Positions 27,041 through 37,776 of a stretch of DNA of 64,000 nucleotides are shown here, one piece after another. How positions within the stretch are numbered: position 1 is the stretch's first letter; the number at the start of each line of letters is the position of its first letter. The notes beneath the pieces were generated by a model. It ran no database searches and was not told the DNA's origin. It saw only the letters and a list, made by a program, of their open reading frames with translations. The stretch is from the NCBI RefSeq assembly GCF_002211105.1, contig NZ_JPUA01000037.1, positions 206,421 to 270,420 of the forward strand. The letters run 5' to 3'. Source of the DNA: Halomonas campaniensis. GTDB lineage: Bacteria > Pseudomonadota > Gammaproteobacteria > Pseudomonadales > Halomonadaceae. A program made the translations under genes and the position numbers.

Positions 27041-28222
27041 ATGACTCAACACAATAACGCTACCAACGTCTCTACCGAGACAGACCCGTGGGCCGATATT
27101 CGGCCCTTTATGGATCATGAAGTGGCCGACGTGCTTGCCAGGCTCTCACGGGACAACGAACTGCTTGATGCGCTAACCCGCTTTCGGCTGCCGCGCATGG
27201 CACGCTGGGCGCCGTCACTAGCGCGTCTGTTTGCTAGCCGTGCCGTGCGGCGTGAAGTTAAGGATGTCTCAACGGTTTACGAATTCCAAATGCGCATTGC
27301 CCACTACATGGAGCGCATGATTCGCACCACCACGGATGCGTTTGAGGTCACCGGCCTCGACAAACTTGACGCCAATGGCGCTTATCTCTTTATTGGCAAT
27401 CACCGCGATATCTCCCTAGATCCCGCGTTCGTTAACTATGCGCTGTATCAGGCAAACCGTGACACCGTGCGTATCGCTATCGGTGATAATCTGCTTAAAA
27501 AGCCCTATGTCACCGACCTGATGCGACTTAATAAAAGCTTTATCGTGCCACGCAGCGCCCGAGGCAAGCGGGCTATGCTGGCAGCTTACCAGCAACTTTC
27601 CGCCTATATTCGCCATACCATTACCGAAGACCAGCACTCAATCTGGATGGCACAGCGGGAAGGCCGGGCCAAGAACGGCATCGACCACACTGAGCCCGCC
27701 ATCATCAAAATGTTGATCATGGCCAGACGAGCCGCAGAGCGGGACATGGTCTTTGGCGAAGCTATCGCGGAACTGAAATTGGTACCGGTATCGATTAGCT
27801 ATGAATATGACCCCTGCGATGTACAAAAAGCCCAGGAGCTACACGATATCGATACCCAGGGCAGCTACGCCAAAAGTGAGTTTGAGGATATTCGCTCCAT
27901 TGTCGCGGGCATTACCGGTTCCAAAGGGCGCGTGCGGCTGCATTTTGGCACGCCGGTAGGTTCTGATATGGCCACGCCCGACGAAGTGGCGGCTGAGATT
28001 GATCGTCAGGTGATCGGCGGCTATCGCCTCTTCCCCAGCCACTATTTAGCCCTGGAGGCATTGGGTGAAGCACCCGAACTGGTGGCTCGTAAAGCGATCA
28101 CTCGGCAAGACCGTGAACGCTTTAAGGCTCGGCTTGCCGACGTACCCGAACCTCTGCGCCCCTATTGGCTTGCCCAGTACGCGAACCCTGTTAAACACAA
28201 AGCCGGTCGACTGACGCTCTAA
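27041..28222 (+). CDS. PlsC-like phospholipid acyltransferase
   Basis: A 393-residue protein of the glycerolipid acyltransferase superfamily. The catalytic block reads GNHRDISLDPAF; the His is separated from the Asp by five residues rather than the usual four of HX4D. Block II is FIVPRSARGKR and the phosphate-binding block is AQREGRAKNG, with the EGR-type signature. Block IV is LVPVSISYEYDPC. An N-terminal domain of about 100 residues is not recognised. There is no long hydrophobic segment, so it is probably a peripheral membrane enzyme. Family role: transfer of a fatty acyl chain to a glycerophosphate or lysophospholipid. The real acceptor is unknown. It is separate from rdgC by 67 bases and from the next gene by 142. 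Confidence 0.75.
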   Translation: MTQHNNATNVSTETDPWADIRPFMDHEVADVLARLSRDNELLDALTRFRLPRMARWAPSLARLFASRAVRREVKDVSTVYEFQMRIAHYMERMIRTTTDAFEVTGLDKLDANGAYLFIGNHRDISLDPAFVNYALYQANRDTVRIAIGDNLLKKPYVTDLMRLNKSFIVPRSARGKRAMLAAYQQLSAYIRHTITEDQHSIWMAQREGRAKNGIDHTEPAIIKMLIMARRAAERDMVFGEAIAELKLVPVSISYEYDPCDVQKAQELHDIDTQGSYAKSEFEDIRSIVAGITGSKGRVRLHFGTPVGSDMATPDEVAAEIDRQVIGGYRLFPSHYLALEALGEAPELVARKAITRQDRERFKARLADVPEPLRPYWLAQYANPVKHKAGRLTL

Positions 28223-28364
28223 GTCAGCGCTTTAAGCTGATCCCATTTAAGCGGTCATTTTAATATCAGGCAACTCATGCCCGTCGGCGGAAAAAATGCT
28301 ATGGTCAACGCATTGATTGGTTTCGCTTGGCGCTGTCGTCGTTCGCGATCCTAAGGAGACTTCC

Positions 28365-28646
28365 ATGTCCGGTTCAGAAATCCAGAAAACACGTGTCATC
28401 AATGAGCTACGTGGTTTTATTCGCAAACTACTGCAAGACCCAAAGATTCTTGAGCAGTCTCTTGTGATTGCAAGAGAGCAGTTGGCCGAAGGCAATAGCC
28501 CAGCGGCAATGGCGCGGATTGCCAACGAAATTTCCGACACCACCAGCGTCCATATACCGGAAGATCCGGCCGAGCACTCCGAGGCTGATAAACTCTTTTT
28601 AGAACTGCTGCGTGAAGTGGTTCAGGAAGAGCAGGCCTTGTATTAA
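28365..28646 (+). CDS. Small conserved-looking protein of unknown function
   Basis: A 93-residue, mainly helical and acidic protein (MSGSEIQKTRVINELRGFI... ending VVQEEQALY). No signal peptide, membrane segment, Cys or known motif was recognised. A good ribosome binding site (AAGGAG, 6 bases before the ATG) and a strong terminator 22 bases after the stop support it as a real gene. It lies between a lipid acyltransferase and metG. No function can be proposed. Confidence 0.7.
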   Translation: MSGSEIQKTRVINELRGFIRKLLQDPKILEQSLVIAREQLAEGNSPAAMARIANEISDTTSVHIPEDPAEHSEADKLFLELLREVVQEEQALY

Positions 28647-28667
28647 CCGTTGCTAAGGAAAAGCCAG

Positions 28668-28700
28668 CGGCGAAGCCTTAAGTGACTTCGCCGTGTTTTT
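28668..28700 (+). terminator. Terminator of the small gene before metG
   Basis: An 8-bp stem (CGGCGAAG / CTTCGCCG) with a 10-base loop, followed by TGTTTTTT, upstream of metG. Confidence 0.85.
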
Positions 28701-28749
28701 TAGTTACCGCCTGACCGGCACCCCTATTCACTCGGAATTAACCTTCACC

Positions 28750-30786
28750 ATGTCTACTACCGCCACGCGCAACATTTTGGTGACTAGCGCGCTCCCCTAC
28801 GCCAACGGAGCCATTCACCTCGGTCACTTACTTGAGTATATCCAGACTGATATCTGGGTGCGTTTCCAGAAAAGCCGTGGCCAACAGTGCTACTACGTGT
28901 GTGCCGATGACGCCCATGGCACCGCCATTATGCTGCGGGCCGAGCAGGAAGGGATTACCTCTGAAGCGCTGATTGAGCGGGTTTCCAACGACCACCAAAC
29001 AGACTTTGCCCGCTTTGGCGTTGGATTCGACAATTACCACTCCACTCACTCGACTGAAAACCGCCACTTCAGCGAAATGATTTATAAGCGGTTGCGGGAT
29101 AAAGGCCATATTGCCACTCGTGATATCGAGCAGATGTTTGACCCCCAGAAAGGCCTATTTCTGGCTGACCGTTTTATCAAAGGCACCTGCCCTAAATGTG
29201 GTGCTGAAGACCAGTATGGCGACAACTGCGAAAAGTGCGGCGCGACCTATACCCCCGCCGACTTGGTTAACCCTGTTTCGGCCATTTCAGGCGCCACGCC
29301 CGAAGTACGCACCTCGACCCACTACTTCTTTAAGCTGCCCGACTTTGCCGACTTCCTGCAGGGCTGGATTGACGATGGTCATGTGCAGCCGCAAATTCGC
29401 AATAAGCTAATGGAGTGGTTTGAGTCCGGCTTTAACGAGTGGGATATCTCCCGCGACGCCCCCTACTTTGGCTTCGAAATCCCCGACGCCCCAGGCAAAT
29501 ACTTCTATGTCTGGCTGGACGCCCCCATCGGCTACCTGGCCAGCTTTAAGAACCTGTGTGACCGCGAAGGCATCGACTTCGATAGCTTCTGGGACAAAGG
29601 CTCCGATGCCGAGGTGTATCACTTTATTGGCAAGGATATCGTCTATTTTCATGCGCTCTTCTGGCCCGCCATGCTGCATGGCGCTGACCTGCGTACCCCC
29701 ACCGCGGTCAACTGCCACGGTTTCCTGACGGTAGACGGCGCCAAGATGTCGAAATCCCGCGGCACCTTTATTAAAGCCGCCACCTACGCCGACTATCTAA
29801 ATCCGGAGTACCTGCGCTACTACTTTGCCGCCAAACTCACTTCCAAAGTGGATGACCTGGATCTGAACCTGGAAGATTTTGCTGCACGGGTAAACTCAGA
29901 CCTGGTCGGCAAAGTGGTCAACATTGCCAGCCGCTGCGCCGGCTTTGTTAAAAAACTCGGCAGTGGGCGCCTCTCAAGCCACTGCGCTGAGCCACAGATG
30001 GTCGCCCGCTTTATTGCCGCCGGTGACGATATCGCCGAAGACTTCGAAGCTCGCGAATTTAGCAGGGCCATGCGCAAAATTATGGAACTGGCGGACGAAG
30101 CCAATACTTATATTGCTGACAAAGAGCCCTGGGCACTGGCTAAGCAGGATGGCCGCGATGCTGAAGTCTTAGACATATGCTCGGTGGGTATTAACCTGTT
30201 CCGCCAGTTGATGGTCTATTTGGCGCCTGTGGTTCCCGCCATGGCTGAAGAGGCCCGCGAATTTCTTAACGTTGCATCGCTGGATTGGCATACGCGCCAA
30301 AGCGTACTCACCGACCATTCGATCAACAAATTCAAACCGCTGATGACCCGCGTTGAACGCGACAAAATCGATGCCATGATTGAAGCGTCGAAGGAAGATC
30401 TCGTGGAAGAGCAAAAATTGAAGGAAGTCCCCAAAGGCCCACTGGTGGAAGACCCCATTGCTGAAGAGATCGACTTTGCCGCCTTTGCCAAAGTCGACCT
30501 GCGCATTGCGCGCATCGCCAAAGCAGAATATGTCGAAGGCGCCGACAAGTTGTTGCAATTGACCCTCGACCTGGGTGGCGAAACCCGCAACGTCTTCTCC
30601 GGCATTCGCTCGGCCTACGCACCGGAAGCATTAGAAGGTCGCTTAACGGTTATGGTCGCCAACCTGGCACCGCGCAAAATGCGCTTTGGCGTATCGGAAG
30701 GCATGGTGTTAGCCTCCGCCAATGAAGAAGGCATTTATTTGCTTTCCCCAGACACGGGTGCAGAACCGGGTCAACGGGTAACGTAA
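28750..30786 (+). CDS. metG: Methionyl-tRNA synthetase
   Basis: A 678-residue class I synthetase, the same size as E. coli MetG. The HIGH motif is GAIHLGHL, the zinc knuckle has CPKC and CEKC (about residues 145-165), and the KMSKS loop is [11 protein letters not shown] (about residue 335). The C-terminal 110 residues form an EMAP/Trbp111 tRNA-binding domain ([14 protein letters not shown]...). The frame opens at 28693, but the ATG at 28750 fits the N-terminus of the family. A terminator lies upstream and another follows, so it is a single transcription unit. Confidence 0.97.
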   Translation: MSTTATRNILVTSALPYANGAIHLGHLLEYIQTDIWVRFQKSRGQQCYYVCADDAHGTAIMLRAEQEGITSEALIERVSNDHQTDFARFGVGFDNYHSTHSTENRHFSEMIYKRLRDKGHIATRDIEQMFDPQKGLFLADRFIKGTCPKCGAEDQYGDNCEKCGATYTPADLVNPVSAISGATPEVRTSTHYFFKLPDFADFLQGWIDDGHVQPQIRNKLMEWFESGFNEWDISRDAPYFGFEIPDAPGKYFYVWLDAPIGYLASFKNLCDREGIDFDSFWDKGSDAEVYHFIGKDIVYFHALFWPAMLHGADLRTPTAVNCHGFLTVDGAKMSKSRGTFIKAATYADYLNPEYLRYYFAAKLTSKVDDLDLNLEDFAARVNSDLVGKVVNIASRCAGFVKKLGSGRLSSHCAEPQMVARFIAAGDDIAEDFEAREFSRAMRKIMELADEANTYIADKEPWALAKQDGRDAEVLDICSVGINLFRQLMVYLAPVVPAMAEEAREFLNVASLDWHTRQSVLTDHSINKFKPLMTRVERDKIDAMIEASKEDLVEEQKLKEVPKGPLVEDPIAEEIDFAAFAKVDLRIARIAKAEYVEGADKLLQLTLDLGGETRNVFSGIRSAYAPEALEGRLTVMVANLAPRKMRFGVSEGMVLASANEEGIYLLSPDTGAEPGQRVT

Positions 30787-30807
30787 TTAGCATATTCCGC
30801 TAATGAG

Positions 30808-30847
30808 GGGGCAGAGGCTAACCGTCTTTGCCCCTTTTGTTTTTTTA
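30808..30847 (+). terminator. Terminator of metG
   Basis: GGGGCA pairs with TGCCCC, extended by a G-T wobble and two more pairs, with a 9-base loop, then TTTTGTTTTTTT. It lies about 20 bases after the metG stop and closes that unit before the cyclase-rsx operon. Confidence 0.88.
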
Positions 30848-30888
30848 TTTTTGGTAACCCTTTTTCTCGCTTTGCTCAGGCACACCTT

Positions 30889-32487
30889 ATGGTTCAACAC
30901 TACTCCCGATCTTTGCGCTTTCGCTTTCTAGCCGCCTTGGGTGGCGTTTTGCTCATCGCGCTTATGTCCTTAGTGGTATTGAGCAGGTGGGTAATATTCC
31001 CGGCACTGCATAAAGAAGAGCGCGCGGTAGTCACACAAGAGTTGAAGAAGATTGAACGCGCTTTGCAGATCAGCCAACAAAACTTATTGGCCCAAGCGCG
31101 AGATTGGGCAATTTGGGACGATACTTACGAATTCGTCCAAGGTAACTACCCTGGCTATACCGATACCAATTTTAGCCAGCAAATGTTTGAGGAGATGGGC
31201 TACCAGTTAATGGCCTTTTTCAACGCAGAAGGCGGTGTGCATTTTTTAGCCGGCATCAATCCCGCTACCGGTCGATACCACACCTGCTACAGTACAGAGC
31301 GTGAATGCCGTTGGATGGCTGGTTTGGTTCGCACTATGCAGGCTTCCATTAAAGAAGATCCCGAACAGGGGAAAAGCGAACTGTATGCGGGTTCACCACC
31401 GCTAATAGTGGCCTCCAATCCTATTTTTCGTACCGATGAAAGCGGCCCACTCCAGGGCTGGCTGTTTCAAGTGCGTCCCATGGACAATGCGTGGCTTGCA
31501 TTAATTGAGGATTATACTGGGCTAGAAACGACGCTATCGGTGGTTAATAGCAGTGATAGTAACGATATTGCTATTACCATCAGTGGCAACACCATTTTTG
31601 CCCAGCGTTACTTATCTACCTACCCACTCAACGAGCAGCTAGCGTTGGAAACTCAGCTTAATCGCACCAGTTACTTGGCCAGCTTAGAGACCTTTCGCTA
31701 CGTCCTGCTATGGACAGCCTGCTTGATGCTATTGGTTATAGTCCTTGTACTGCTGCTATTAGAGCGCATTATCCTAAAGCCCCTCAAAATCTTAACCCGT
31801 TTCACCCAGCAAGCCAGTGATGACCTTGAAGGGGCGCACAGCTTGTTGCGGCGTGGTGATGAAATAGGCATACTCGCCCGCGCTTTTCAAAAGCAGTTTA
31901 AGCGCCAACAGCAGCTTAACGCCGAGCTAATTGAGCTTTCTACCCATGACCCTCTGACCGGCTTACCCAACCGACGCCTATTCGATCAGCGCTTGCAAGA
32001 GGTGGTCAATATTGCCCTAGCCTCTGGTCAGCCACTCACTGTCATGATGATCGATATTGACCATTTCAAACTGTTTAACGATCATTATGGGCACCCTGAA
32101 GGTGATGTATGTTTGCAGCGGGTAGCTCAGGCAATGCATAACGTCGCCTCGGCCCACGGTTTTTTTATAGCGCGCACAGGTGGCGAAGAATTTAGCGCCA
32201 TGCTACCCGCCACTTCCGCCACCCAGGCAGTGGAGAAAAGCCAAGCGCTTAGCCATGCCATCGACCAATTACAGCACCCTCATCAGGTGTCACCCGTGGC
32301 TTCATATGTCACCGTTAGCATTGGCATTAGCCAGTTGGACATAGAGGGCGCCATGACCCCCAGCGGATTAATGACGACCGCCGACCAAGCGCTCTATGCT
32401 GCCAAGGCAGCAGGACGACACTGCGTCAAGGTCTATACGCCTTCACTAGCCAACGCCGTCTTTTCTTCGCACAATACGCCGCCATGA
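30889..32487 (+). CDS. Membrane diguanylate cyclase with CHASE4 sensor domain
   Basis: A 532-residue protein. A transmembrane helix (about 15-35) and a second (about 275-300) enclose a periplasmic CHASE4-type sensor (contains [13 protein letters not shown] near residue 66). A HAMP-like linker leads to a GGDEF domain from about residue 350, with the substrate block [14 protein letters not shown] and the active site GGEEF at 431-435. The catalytic residues are intact, so it should make cyclic di-GMP. The RxxD inhibitory site five residues before GGEEF is absent (the sequence there is GFFIART). Its TGA overlaps the rsxA ATG (ATGA), so it is the first gene of the Rnf operon, an unusual arrangement. 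The sensed signal is unknown. Confidence 0.88.
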   Translation: MVQHYSRSLRFRFLAALGGVLLIALMSLVVLSRWVIFPALHKEERAVVTQELKKIERALQISQQNLLAQARDWAIWDDTYEFVQGNYPGYTDTNFSQQMFEEMGYQLMAFFNAEGGVHFLAGINPATGRYHTCYSTERECRWMAGLVRTMQASIKEDPEQGKSELYAGSPPLIVASNPIFRTDESGPLQGWLFQVRPMDNAWLALIEDYTGLETTLSVVNSSDSNDIAITISGNTIFAQRYLSTYPLNEQLALETQLNRTSYLASLETFRYVLLWTACLMLLVIVLVLLLLERIILKPLKILTRFTQQASDDLEGAHSLLRRGDEIGILARAFQKQFKRQQQLNAELIELSTHDPLTGLPNRRLFDQRLQEVVNIALASGQPLTVMMIDIDHFKLFNDHYGHPEGDVCLQRVAQAMHNVASAHGFFIARTGGEEFSAMLPATSATQAVEKSQALSHAIDQLQHPHQVSPVASYVTVSIGISQLDIEGAMTPSGLMTTADQALYAAKAAGRHCVKVYTPSLANAVFSSHNTPP

Positions 32488-33065
32488 GTGAGCTATTTAT
32501 CATTTTGATCAGCACGGCGCTGGTCAACAACTTCGTACTGGTTCAGTTTTTAGGCCTGTGCCCCTTTATGGGCGTCTCCAATAAACTGGAGTCGGCCATG
32601 GGGATGTCCCTGGCCACCACCTTTGTACTGACCCTAGCGTCAGCCGCTAGCTTTGTGGTTTATCACGGTTTGCTTGTACCGCTGGACGTCACTTATCTGC
32701 GCACCATCAGCTTTATCGTGGTGATCGCCGCCGTGGTGCAGTTTACTGAAATCATGGTGCGCCAGCTGAGTCCGTTGCTGCACCAGGTGCTGGGCATTTT
32801 CCTGCCGCTGATCACCACCAACTGCGCGGTATTGGGGGTAGCCCTGCTGTCGTTGAACCGTGAATTAAGCTTTTTCCACACCACCCTTTATGGGTTGGGC
32901 GCAGCACTGGGCTTCTCGCTTATTTTGGTTCTGTTTGCCGCCATGCGCGAACGTTTAGCGGGGGCGGATATTCCCAAACCCTTCCAAGGCGCGGCGATAG
33001 CGATGGTCACCGCTAGCCTTATGTCATTAGCATTTTTAGGTTTTTCAGGGTTGGTGCAGGGATGA
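32484..33065 (+). CDS. rsxA: Rnf/Rsx complex subunit A
   Basis: A 193-residue integral membrane protein with six hydrophobic segments, and the conserved half-channel motifs [15 protein letters not shown] and [14 protein letters not shown], whose Cys residues bind the intramembrane iron-sulfur cluster with RsxE. The Rnf/Rsx complex couples electron flow between ferredoxin and NAD to ion movement; in E. coli it also keeps SoxR reduced. The start codon overlaps the stop of the diguanylate cyclase gene. rsxB follows 12 bases after the stop. Confidence 0.95.
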   Translation: MSELFIILISTALVNNFVLVQFLGLCPFMGVSNKLESAMGMSLATTFVLTLASAASFVVYHGLLVPLDVTYLRTISFIVVIAAVVQFTEIMVRQLSPLLHQVLGIFLPLITTNCAVLGVALLSLNRELSFFHTTLYGLGAALGFSLILVLFAAMRERLAGADIPKPFQGAAIAMVTASLMSLAFLGFSGLVQG

Positions 33066-33077
33066 AGGCAGCGCACG

Positions 33078-33674
33078 ATGAATAGCAGCATTGATCTCAT
33101 TGGCGTCCTCAGCGCCGTCGCGGTATTAACCGGCTTGGGTATCGGTTTTGGTGCCCTACTAGGCGTGGTGAGCGAGCGCTTTAAGCGCGAAGATAACCCA
33201 CTCGTTGAGCAAATTGATGCACTACTGCCGCAAACCCAGTGCGGCCAGTGCGGCTACCCGGGCTGTCGCCCTTACGCCGAAGCGATTAACCAGGGCGACG
33301 CGTTGAATAAATGCCCCCCGGGTGGTGAAGCGACCATTCACGCCCTGGCGGATCTCTTAGGCCGTGAAGCCGAGCCCCTCGATGGTGAAGCCCAGAGTGA
33401 GACCAAGGTGGCCTTTATTCGCGAAGCGGAGTGCATTGGCTGCACGAAATGTATTCAAGCCTGCCCGGTCGACGCGATTATTGGCGCCGCTAAACTGATG
33501 CACACCGTGATTGAAGACGAGTGCACCGGCTGTGATCTGTGTCTTGATCCCTGCCCGGTGGACTGTATCGATATGCTGCCACGCTCCGCCCCGCTCACCC
33601 AGTGGCAGCCGGTAGTGGCGCGCGCATCAAACATGATTGCCAGCGACCGCCAACCCGCTTCGGGGGTGGCTTGA
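33078..33674 (+). CDS. rsxB: Rnf/Rsx complex subunit B, iron-sulfur protein
   Basis: A 198-residue protein. An N-terminal membrane anchor (about 8-30) is followed by the 4Fe-4S binding domain CGQCGYPGC...CPPGG (about residues 55-77), then two ferredoxin-type clusters, [16 protein letters not shown] and [16 protein letters not shown]. It passes electrons between RsxC and the membrane subunits. The stop TGA shares bases with the rsxC ATG (TGATG). Length is typical. Confidence 0.95.
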   Translation: MNSSIDLIGVLSAVAVLTGLGIGFGALLGVVSERFKREDNPLVEQIDALLPQTQCGQCGYPGCRPYAEAINQGDALNKCPPGGEATIHALADLLGREAEPLDGEAQSETKVAFIREAECIGCTKCIQACPVDAIIGAAKLMHTVIEDECTGCDLCLDPCPVDCIDMLPRSAPLTQWQPVVARASNMIASDRQPASGVA

Positions 33675-35329
33675 TGGCGAGCGCCTTTGACTTCCCGGGA
33701 GGCATTTATCCCCCCGAACGCAAACAGCGTTCCAACCAATCCGCGCTTATTGAAGCGCCACTGCCCAGCCGGGTCACTCTCCCCCTGCAGCAGCACAGCG
33801 GTCAGCCCGCTAGGCCCTGTGTGTCAGCGGGAGATGCGGTAAATGTAGGCAGCGTCATTGCCAAACGTGAAGGTATGATCTCAAGCGCCCTGCACGCCAG
33901 CATTAGCGGCACGGTAAGCGAGGTTAGCGCTACCCAAATCACCATTCAGGGCGATGGCCAGGATACGTGGCAGCGGCTGCCCAGCCTGGACTGGCGCGTT
34001 GCGGATACCGCGGCTGTGCTGGAGCGTTTGAATGAGAGCGGGATTGTCGGCTTGGGCGGAGCTGGGTTTCCTACCCATATTAAAGCGCGGGTGGTCGAGC
34101 AGCATGCGATTCACACCTTGGTGATTAACGCCGCCGAGTGTGAGCCCTATATTACCGTCGACGATCTCACTCTACGCCACAGCGCTAACGAGGTGCTTGA
34201 AGGCGCGCAGATCATCGCCAAACTGTGTGGCGTACAGCAGATCGTTATTGGCATCGAGGATAACAAACCCGAGGCCATTACAGCACTGCAGCATGCCCTG
34301 CCTGATAGCCAACCCGTGCCGGTTGAGCTATCCGTCATTTCTACCCGCTACCCTAGCGGCGGCGAGCGTCAGCTAATTAAAAAACTATTAGACATTAACG
34401 TACCCAGTGGCGAGCTGCCCGCGGATGTGGGCGTGCTGTGCCATAACCCAGGCACGCTACTGGCGATACTACACGCAGTGCGCGATGGTCAGCCGCTAGT
34501 TTCCCGAATTGTCACTCTGACAGGAGAGTCAATCAACCAGCCCGGCAATCGCTGGGTACGCCTGGGCACCTCCGTTAGAGAGCTGCTGGAGCAGGCAGGC
34601 CTGAATATCGCCGAGTTACATCAAGTGATTCAGGGTGGCCCCATGATGGGCACCCCGCTACCCACGCTGGATACGCCGGTTACCAAGCTGACTAACTGCT
34701 TAATCGCAGCAACGCGCGAAGAATTTCCGCCTGCTCCAGCGGAATCGCCCTGCATCCGCTGCGGTGAGTGCGAAAGCGTTTGCCCGGTGGCACTGCTTCC
34801 CCAACAGCTGCACTGGTACGCCCGCGCTCAGGAAGACACCAAGCTGGAGCGGTATCACCTGTTTGACTGCATTGAGTGCGGCGCCTGCAGCTACGTCTGC
34901 CCCAGCCATATTCCGCTGGTAGTGGATTACCGCGAAGCTAAAAGCCGGATACGCCTGCAGCGGATAGAGGCCGCGAAAGCAGAGCACGCTAAACACCGTT
35001 TCGAACATCGCCAAGCTCGGCTCGCCCGTGAAGAAGCAGAGAAACAGGCACGCAGACAAGCCCGTCAGGCGCAGCAACGCCGCCCTGCTAACATAGCCGC
35101 CCCCAGCAGTGAAAAAGTCGACCTGCGTGGCCTACGGATTGCCCATGCCGCCGCGAAAGCATCGGTCAAAAAGGCTGAGAAGACCCTGGCGCGCGTCGCC
35201 CAGGAAGACCCCAAGCAGTCGCTGGATGATTTGGAAATGCAGCTTGCCACGGCACAAGAGAACTTAAAGGCGGCTGAGTTGCAGCTTGCCCAGGCACGTG
35301 AACAGCACTCCAGCGAGGAGTCACCATGA
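33674..35329 (+). CDS. rsxC: Rnf/Rsx complex subunit C, NADH-binding
   Basis: A 551-residue peripheral subunit. After an N-terminal barrel-sandwich domain comes the FMN/NADH binding region (GLGGAGFPTHIKARV, INAAECEPYI), a SLBB domain, and two 4Fe-4S motifs (CIRCGECESVCPV and CIECGACSYVCPS, about residues 360-410). The last 130 residues are an Ala/Lys/Arg/Gln-rich coiled-coil tail, shorter than in E. coli RsxC. The open frame extends upstream into rsxB, but the ATG at 33674 gives the normal N-terminus FDFPGGIYPPERK. Confidence 0.95.
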   Translation: MASAFDFPGGIYPPERKQRSNQSALIEAPLPSRVTLPLQQHSGQPARPCVSAGDAVNVGSVIAKREGMISSALHASISGTVSEVSATQITIQGDGQDTWQRLPSLDWRVADTAAVLERLNESGIVGLGGAGFPTHIKARVVEQHAIHTLVINAAECEPYITVDDLTLRHSANEVLEGAQIIAKLCGVQQIVIGIEDNKPEAITALQHALPDSQPVPVELSVISTRYPSGGERQLIKKLLDINVPSGELPADVGVLCHNPGTLLAILHAVRDGQPLVSRIVTLTGESINQPGNRWVRLGTSVRELLEQAGLNIAELHQVIQGGPMMGTPLPTLDTPVTKLTNCLIAATREEFPPAPAESPCIRCGECESVCPVALLPQQLHWYARAQEDTKLERYHLFDCIECGACSYVCPSHIPLVVDYREAKSRIRLQRIEAAKAEHAKHRFEHRQARLAREEAEKQARRQARQAQQRRPANIAAPSSEKVDLRGLRIAHAAAKASVKKAEKTLARVAQEDPKQSLDDLEMQLATAQENLKAAELQLAQAREQHSSEESP

Positions 35330-36381
35330 GCATGATGCACGCCTCAACTGTTAAGGATGCTGCGGCAACCTCTCTACCGCCAACGGCGAACTTAATGCGC
35401 TGGGTGATGGCAGCAACCCTGCCGGGCATCGCCACCATGAGCTACTTCTTTGGGCTTGGCGTTATCAGCAATGTAGTGCTCGCCGCCGCTTTTGGCATTG
35501 CGCTTGAAGCCGCCGTGCTGCGTCTACGCATGCGCCCTATTCGTATCGCGCTGAATGACTCAAGCGCCCTGCTCACCGGCGTTTTGCTGGGTGCATCACT
35601 GCCACCCGCTAGCCCCTGGTGGCTGATCGGTGTGGGTATGGTCGCCGCGATTGTGGTCGCCAAACAGCTATACGGCGGCTTGGGGCATAACCCCTTTAAC
35701 CCCGCCATGGTGGGCTATGCGCTGCTGTTGGTCTCCTTTCCTACCTACATGACGCTCTGGGCACCGCCCCAGGAATTGCTACCCAACGGCTTATGGGCGC
35801 AAATCGCTGGAACGCTGCCCACCGCCCAATTGGATAGTTTGAGCGGCGCAACGCCTCTTGATGCCTTTAAGCACAAAGGCGAGGCGGTGCTTGCCAGCGA
35901 GTTCTGGGCGACCAATCCACTACCGGATGGAACCTTAAATGCCTGGCGATGGGTAGCGCTTGCTTGGCTAGCGGGTGGTGTGGTGTTGTTAGCGAAGCGG
36001 ATTATTAGTTGGCATATACCGATCACCATGCTTGGCAGCCTACTACTACTGACCACGCTGTTTCACCTCAGCGACCCCAGCCACTTTGCCTCGCCGCTGT
36101 TCCACCTGCTCACCGGGGCAACACTATTCGGTGCCTTCTTTATCGCCACCGATCCGGTTTCCGCCGCCACCAGTCGGCGTGGCAAACTCATCTATGGCGC
36201 GGGCATTGGCGCGCTGGTGGTCATTATCCGTACCTTTGGCGGTTACCCCGATGCAGTGGCGTTTGCGGTACTGTTAATGAACCTCTGCGTCCCCCTGCTT
36301 GACCTATATAGCGTACCGCGCACCACTGGTCAGCCTAAAGCCGCTCCAGGAACGCCAAGAGAGCCAGGAGAGCGGCCATGA
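35326..36381 (+). CDS. rsxD: Rnf/Rsx complex subunit D
   Basis: A 351-residue membrane protein with nine or ten hydrophobic segments. The covalent FMN attachment motif is SGAT at residues 173-176 (T176 esterified to FMN by the flavin transferase ApbE). GHNPFNPAMVGYALLLVSFP and ATDPVSAATSRRG are also conserved. Its start overlaps the rsxC stop by 4 bases (ATGA) and rsxG overlaps its own stop the same way. Confidence 0.95.
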   Translation: MSMMHASTVKDAAATSLPPTANLMRWVMAATLPGIATMSYFFGLGVISNVVLAAAFGIALEAAVLRLRMRPIRIALNDSSALLTGVLLGASLPPASPWWLIGVGMVAAIVVAKQLYGGLGHNPFNPAMVGYALLLVSFPTYMTLWAPPQELLPNGLWAQIAGTLPTAQLDSLSGATPLDAFKHKGEAVLASEFWATNPLPDGTLNAWRWVALAWLAGGVVLLAKRIISWHIPITMLGSLLLLTTLFHLSDPSHFASPLFHLLTGATLFGAFFIATDPVSAATSRRGKLIYGAGIGALVVIIRTFGGYPDAVAFAVLLMNLCVPLLDLYSVPRTTGQPKAAPGTPREPGERP

Positions 36382-37034
36382 CTCTCTTCCAGGCCATGCA
36401 GCGGGGTGCCTTTGCGCTGGGCACCTTTGCCCTGGTCACCGCAGGCAGCGTCGCGCTTACCCGCGCGCTAACCGCCGAACGTATAGAAACGCATCAATTG
36501 GCTTACCAGCACCGTCAGCTTCAAGCCGTGTTGCCCCAAACGCTGGCGAATACGCCCGTTACCCAAGTGCTGGAAAGCACCTTTACGATCCCCAATCCAG
36601 AAGCACTAGGACTTCAGAGCGATAGCCAAGGCTGGTGGGTGAGCGGTCAAGACAGTAACGAGAAAGAGAGCAAAAGCAGCGCGGTGATTTTGCCAGTGGT
36701 CACCCGCCAGGGATATAACGGTGAAATTCACTTGTTAATAGGCATCGACCAGCAGCAGCGTATTAGCGGCGTGCGGGTTACCCAGCACCAGGAAACGCCT
36801 GGGCTAGGCGATGACATCGAGCGCAGCCGCAGCGACTGGATCACCGAGTTTAATGGATTAAGCTTAGATAGCTTGCCGTCAGAAGGCTGGGCGGTAGCTA
36901 AAGATGGCGGTCACTTTGATGCGTTTACCGGTGCGACGATTACGCCCAGGGCCGTGGTCAACGCTGTCCATAAAGCGCTTCAGTACGCAGCCGATACACC
37001 GCTACCGATCACCTTTGAGGAGCCCACACCATGA
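36378..37034 (+). CDS. rsxG: Rnf/Rsx complex subunit G
   Basis: A 218-residue protein with one N-terminal membrane anchor (about 12-30) and a periplasmic FMN-binding domain. The FMN threonine is T187 in TGAT (184-187). The [13 protein letters not shown] motif typical of RnfG is near residue 136. It carries electrons across the membrane with RsxD. Four-base overlaps join it to rsxD and rsxE. Confidence 0.95.
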   Translation: MTLFQAMQRGAFALGTFALVTAGSVALTRALTAERIETHQLAYQHRQLQAVLPQTLANTPVTQVLESTFTIPNPEALGLQSDSQGWWVSGQDSNEKESKSSAVILPVVTRQGYNGEIHLLIGIDQQQRISGVRVTQHQETPGLGDDIERSRSDWITEFNGLSLDSLPSEGWAVAKDGGHFDAFTGATITPRAVVNAVHKALQYAADTPLPITFEEPTP

Positions 37035-37732
37035 GCCAGTGGCGCGAACTCGCCCGAAGTGGCCTTTGGTCGAATAACCCCGCACTGGTTCAATTGCTGG
37101 GGCTCTGCCCGCTGCTGGCCGTCAGCGGCAGCGTGGTCAATGCACTAGGCTTAGCCATCGCCACGCTGCTTGTGATGGTCGGCGCCAGCACTGCGATTTC
37201 ACTGATACGCCACCAGGTGCCCAACGCGGTGCGATTGCCCGCTTTTGTAATGGTGATTGCCGCCTTTGTTACCTGCGCCGAGCTGGTGATGGCCGCCTAT
37301 GCCTACCCGCTCTACCAGGTATTGGGGATTTTTATTCCGCTGATCGTTACCAACTGCGCCATTCTGGGTCGCGCCGACGCCTTTGCCTCCCGCCAACCGG
37401 TACTCCCCGCGGCTATCGATGGCTTGATGATGGGCCTCGGTTTTGGTGCTGTGCTGGTGCTGCTTGGCGCACTACGCGAGTTGCTCGGCCAAGGCACGCT
37501 ATTCAGCGGTATGGCGCTACTGTTTGGGCCTAGCGCGGCCAATTGGCAGTTGACCCTTGCCGACGACTACCAGTTTCTGTTTTTTGTGCTGCCGCCGGGG
37601 GCGTTCTTTGTGGCGGGTATGTTAATCGCCCTGAAAAATGTCATCGACCAACGTAGCGCTGCCCGTGCCCGACCAGCGGCAGCCACGCCGCGCGTAGATC
37701 GCCGCGTGCGGGTCACCGGCACGATTAAGTAA
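37031..37732 (+). CDS. rsxE: Rnf/Rsx complex subunit E
   Basis: A 233-residue membrane protein homologous to RsxA, with [17 protein letters not shown] and [19 protein letters not shown] as the two cluster-binding half sites. Six hydrophobic segments are followed by a basic cytoplasmic tail. It closes the six-gene rsxABCDGE set. nth follows after 44 bases, the same order as in E. coli. Confidence 0.95.
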   Translation: MSQWRELARSGLWSNNPALVQLLGLCPLLAVSGSVVNALGLAIATLLVMVGASTAISLIRHQVPNAVRLPAFVMVIAAFVTCAELVMAAYAYPLYQVLGIFIPLIVTNCAILGRADAFASRQPVLPAAIDGLMMGLGFGAVLVLLGALRELLGQGTLFSGMALLFGPSAANWQLTLADDYQFLFFVLPPGAFFVAGMLIALKNVIDQRSAARARPAAATPRVDRRVRVTGTIK

Positions 37733-37776
37733 ATGGCACACGTAAACAATCGCTTGTATCCATAAAGAGACCCGCC

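Noticed and set aside
33602..33673. Upstream extension of rsxC into rsxB
   Set aside because: The normal RsxC N-terminus begins at the ATG at 33674, which overlaps the rsxB stop; the extension is rsxB read in another frame.
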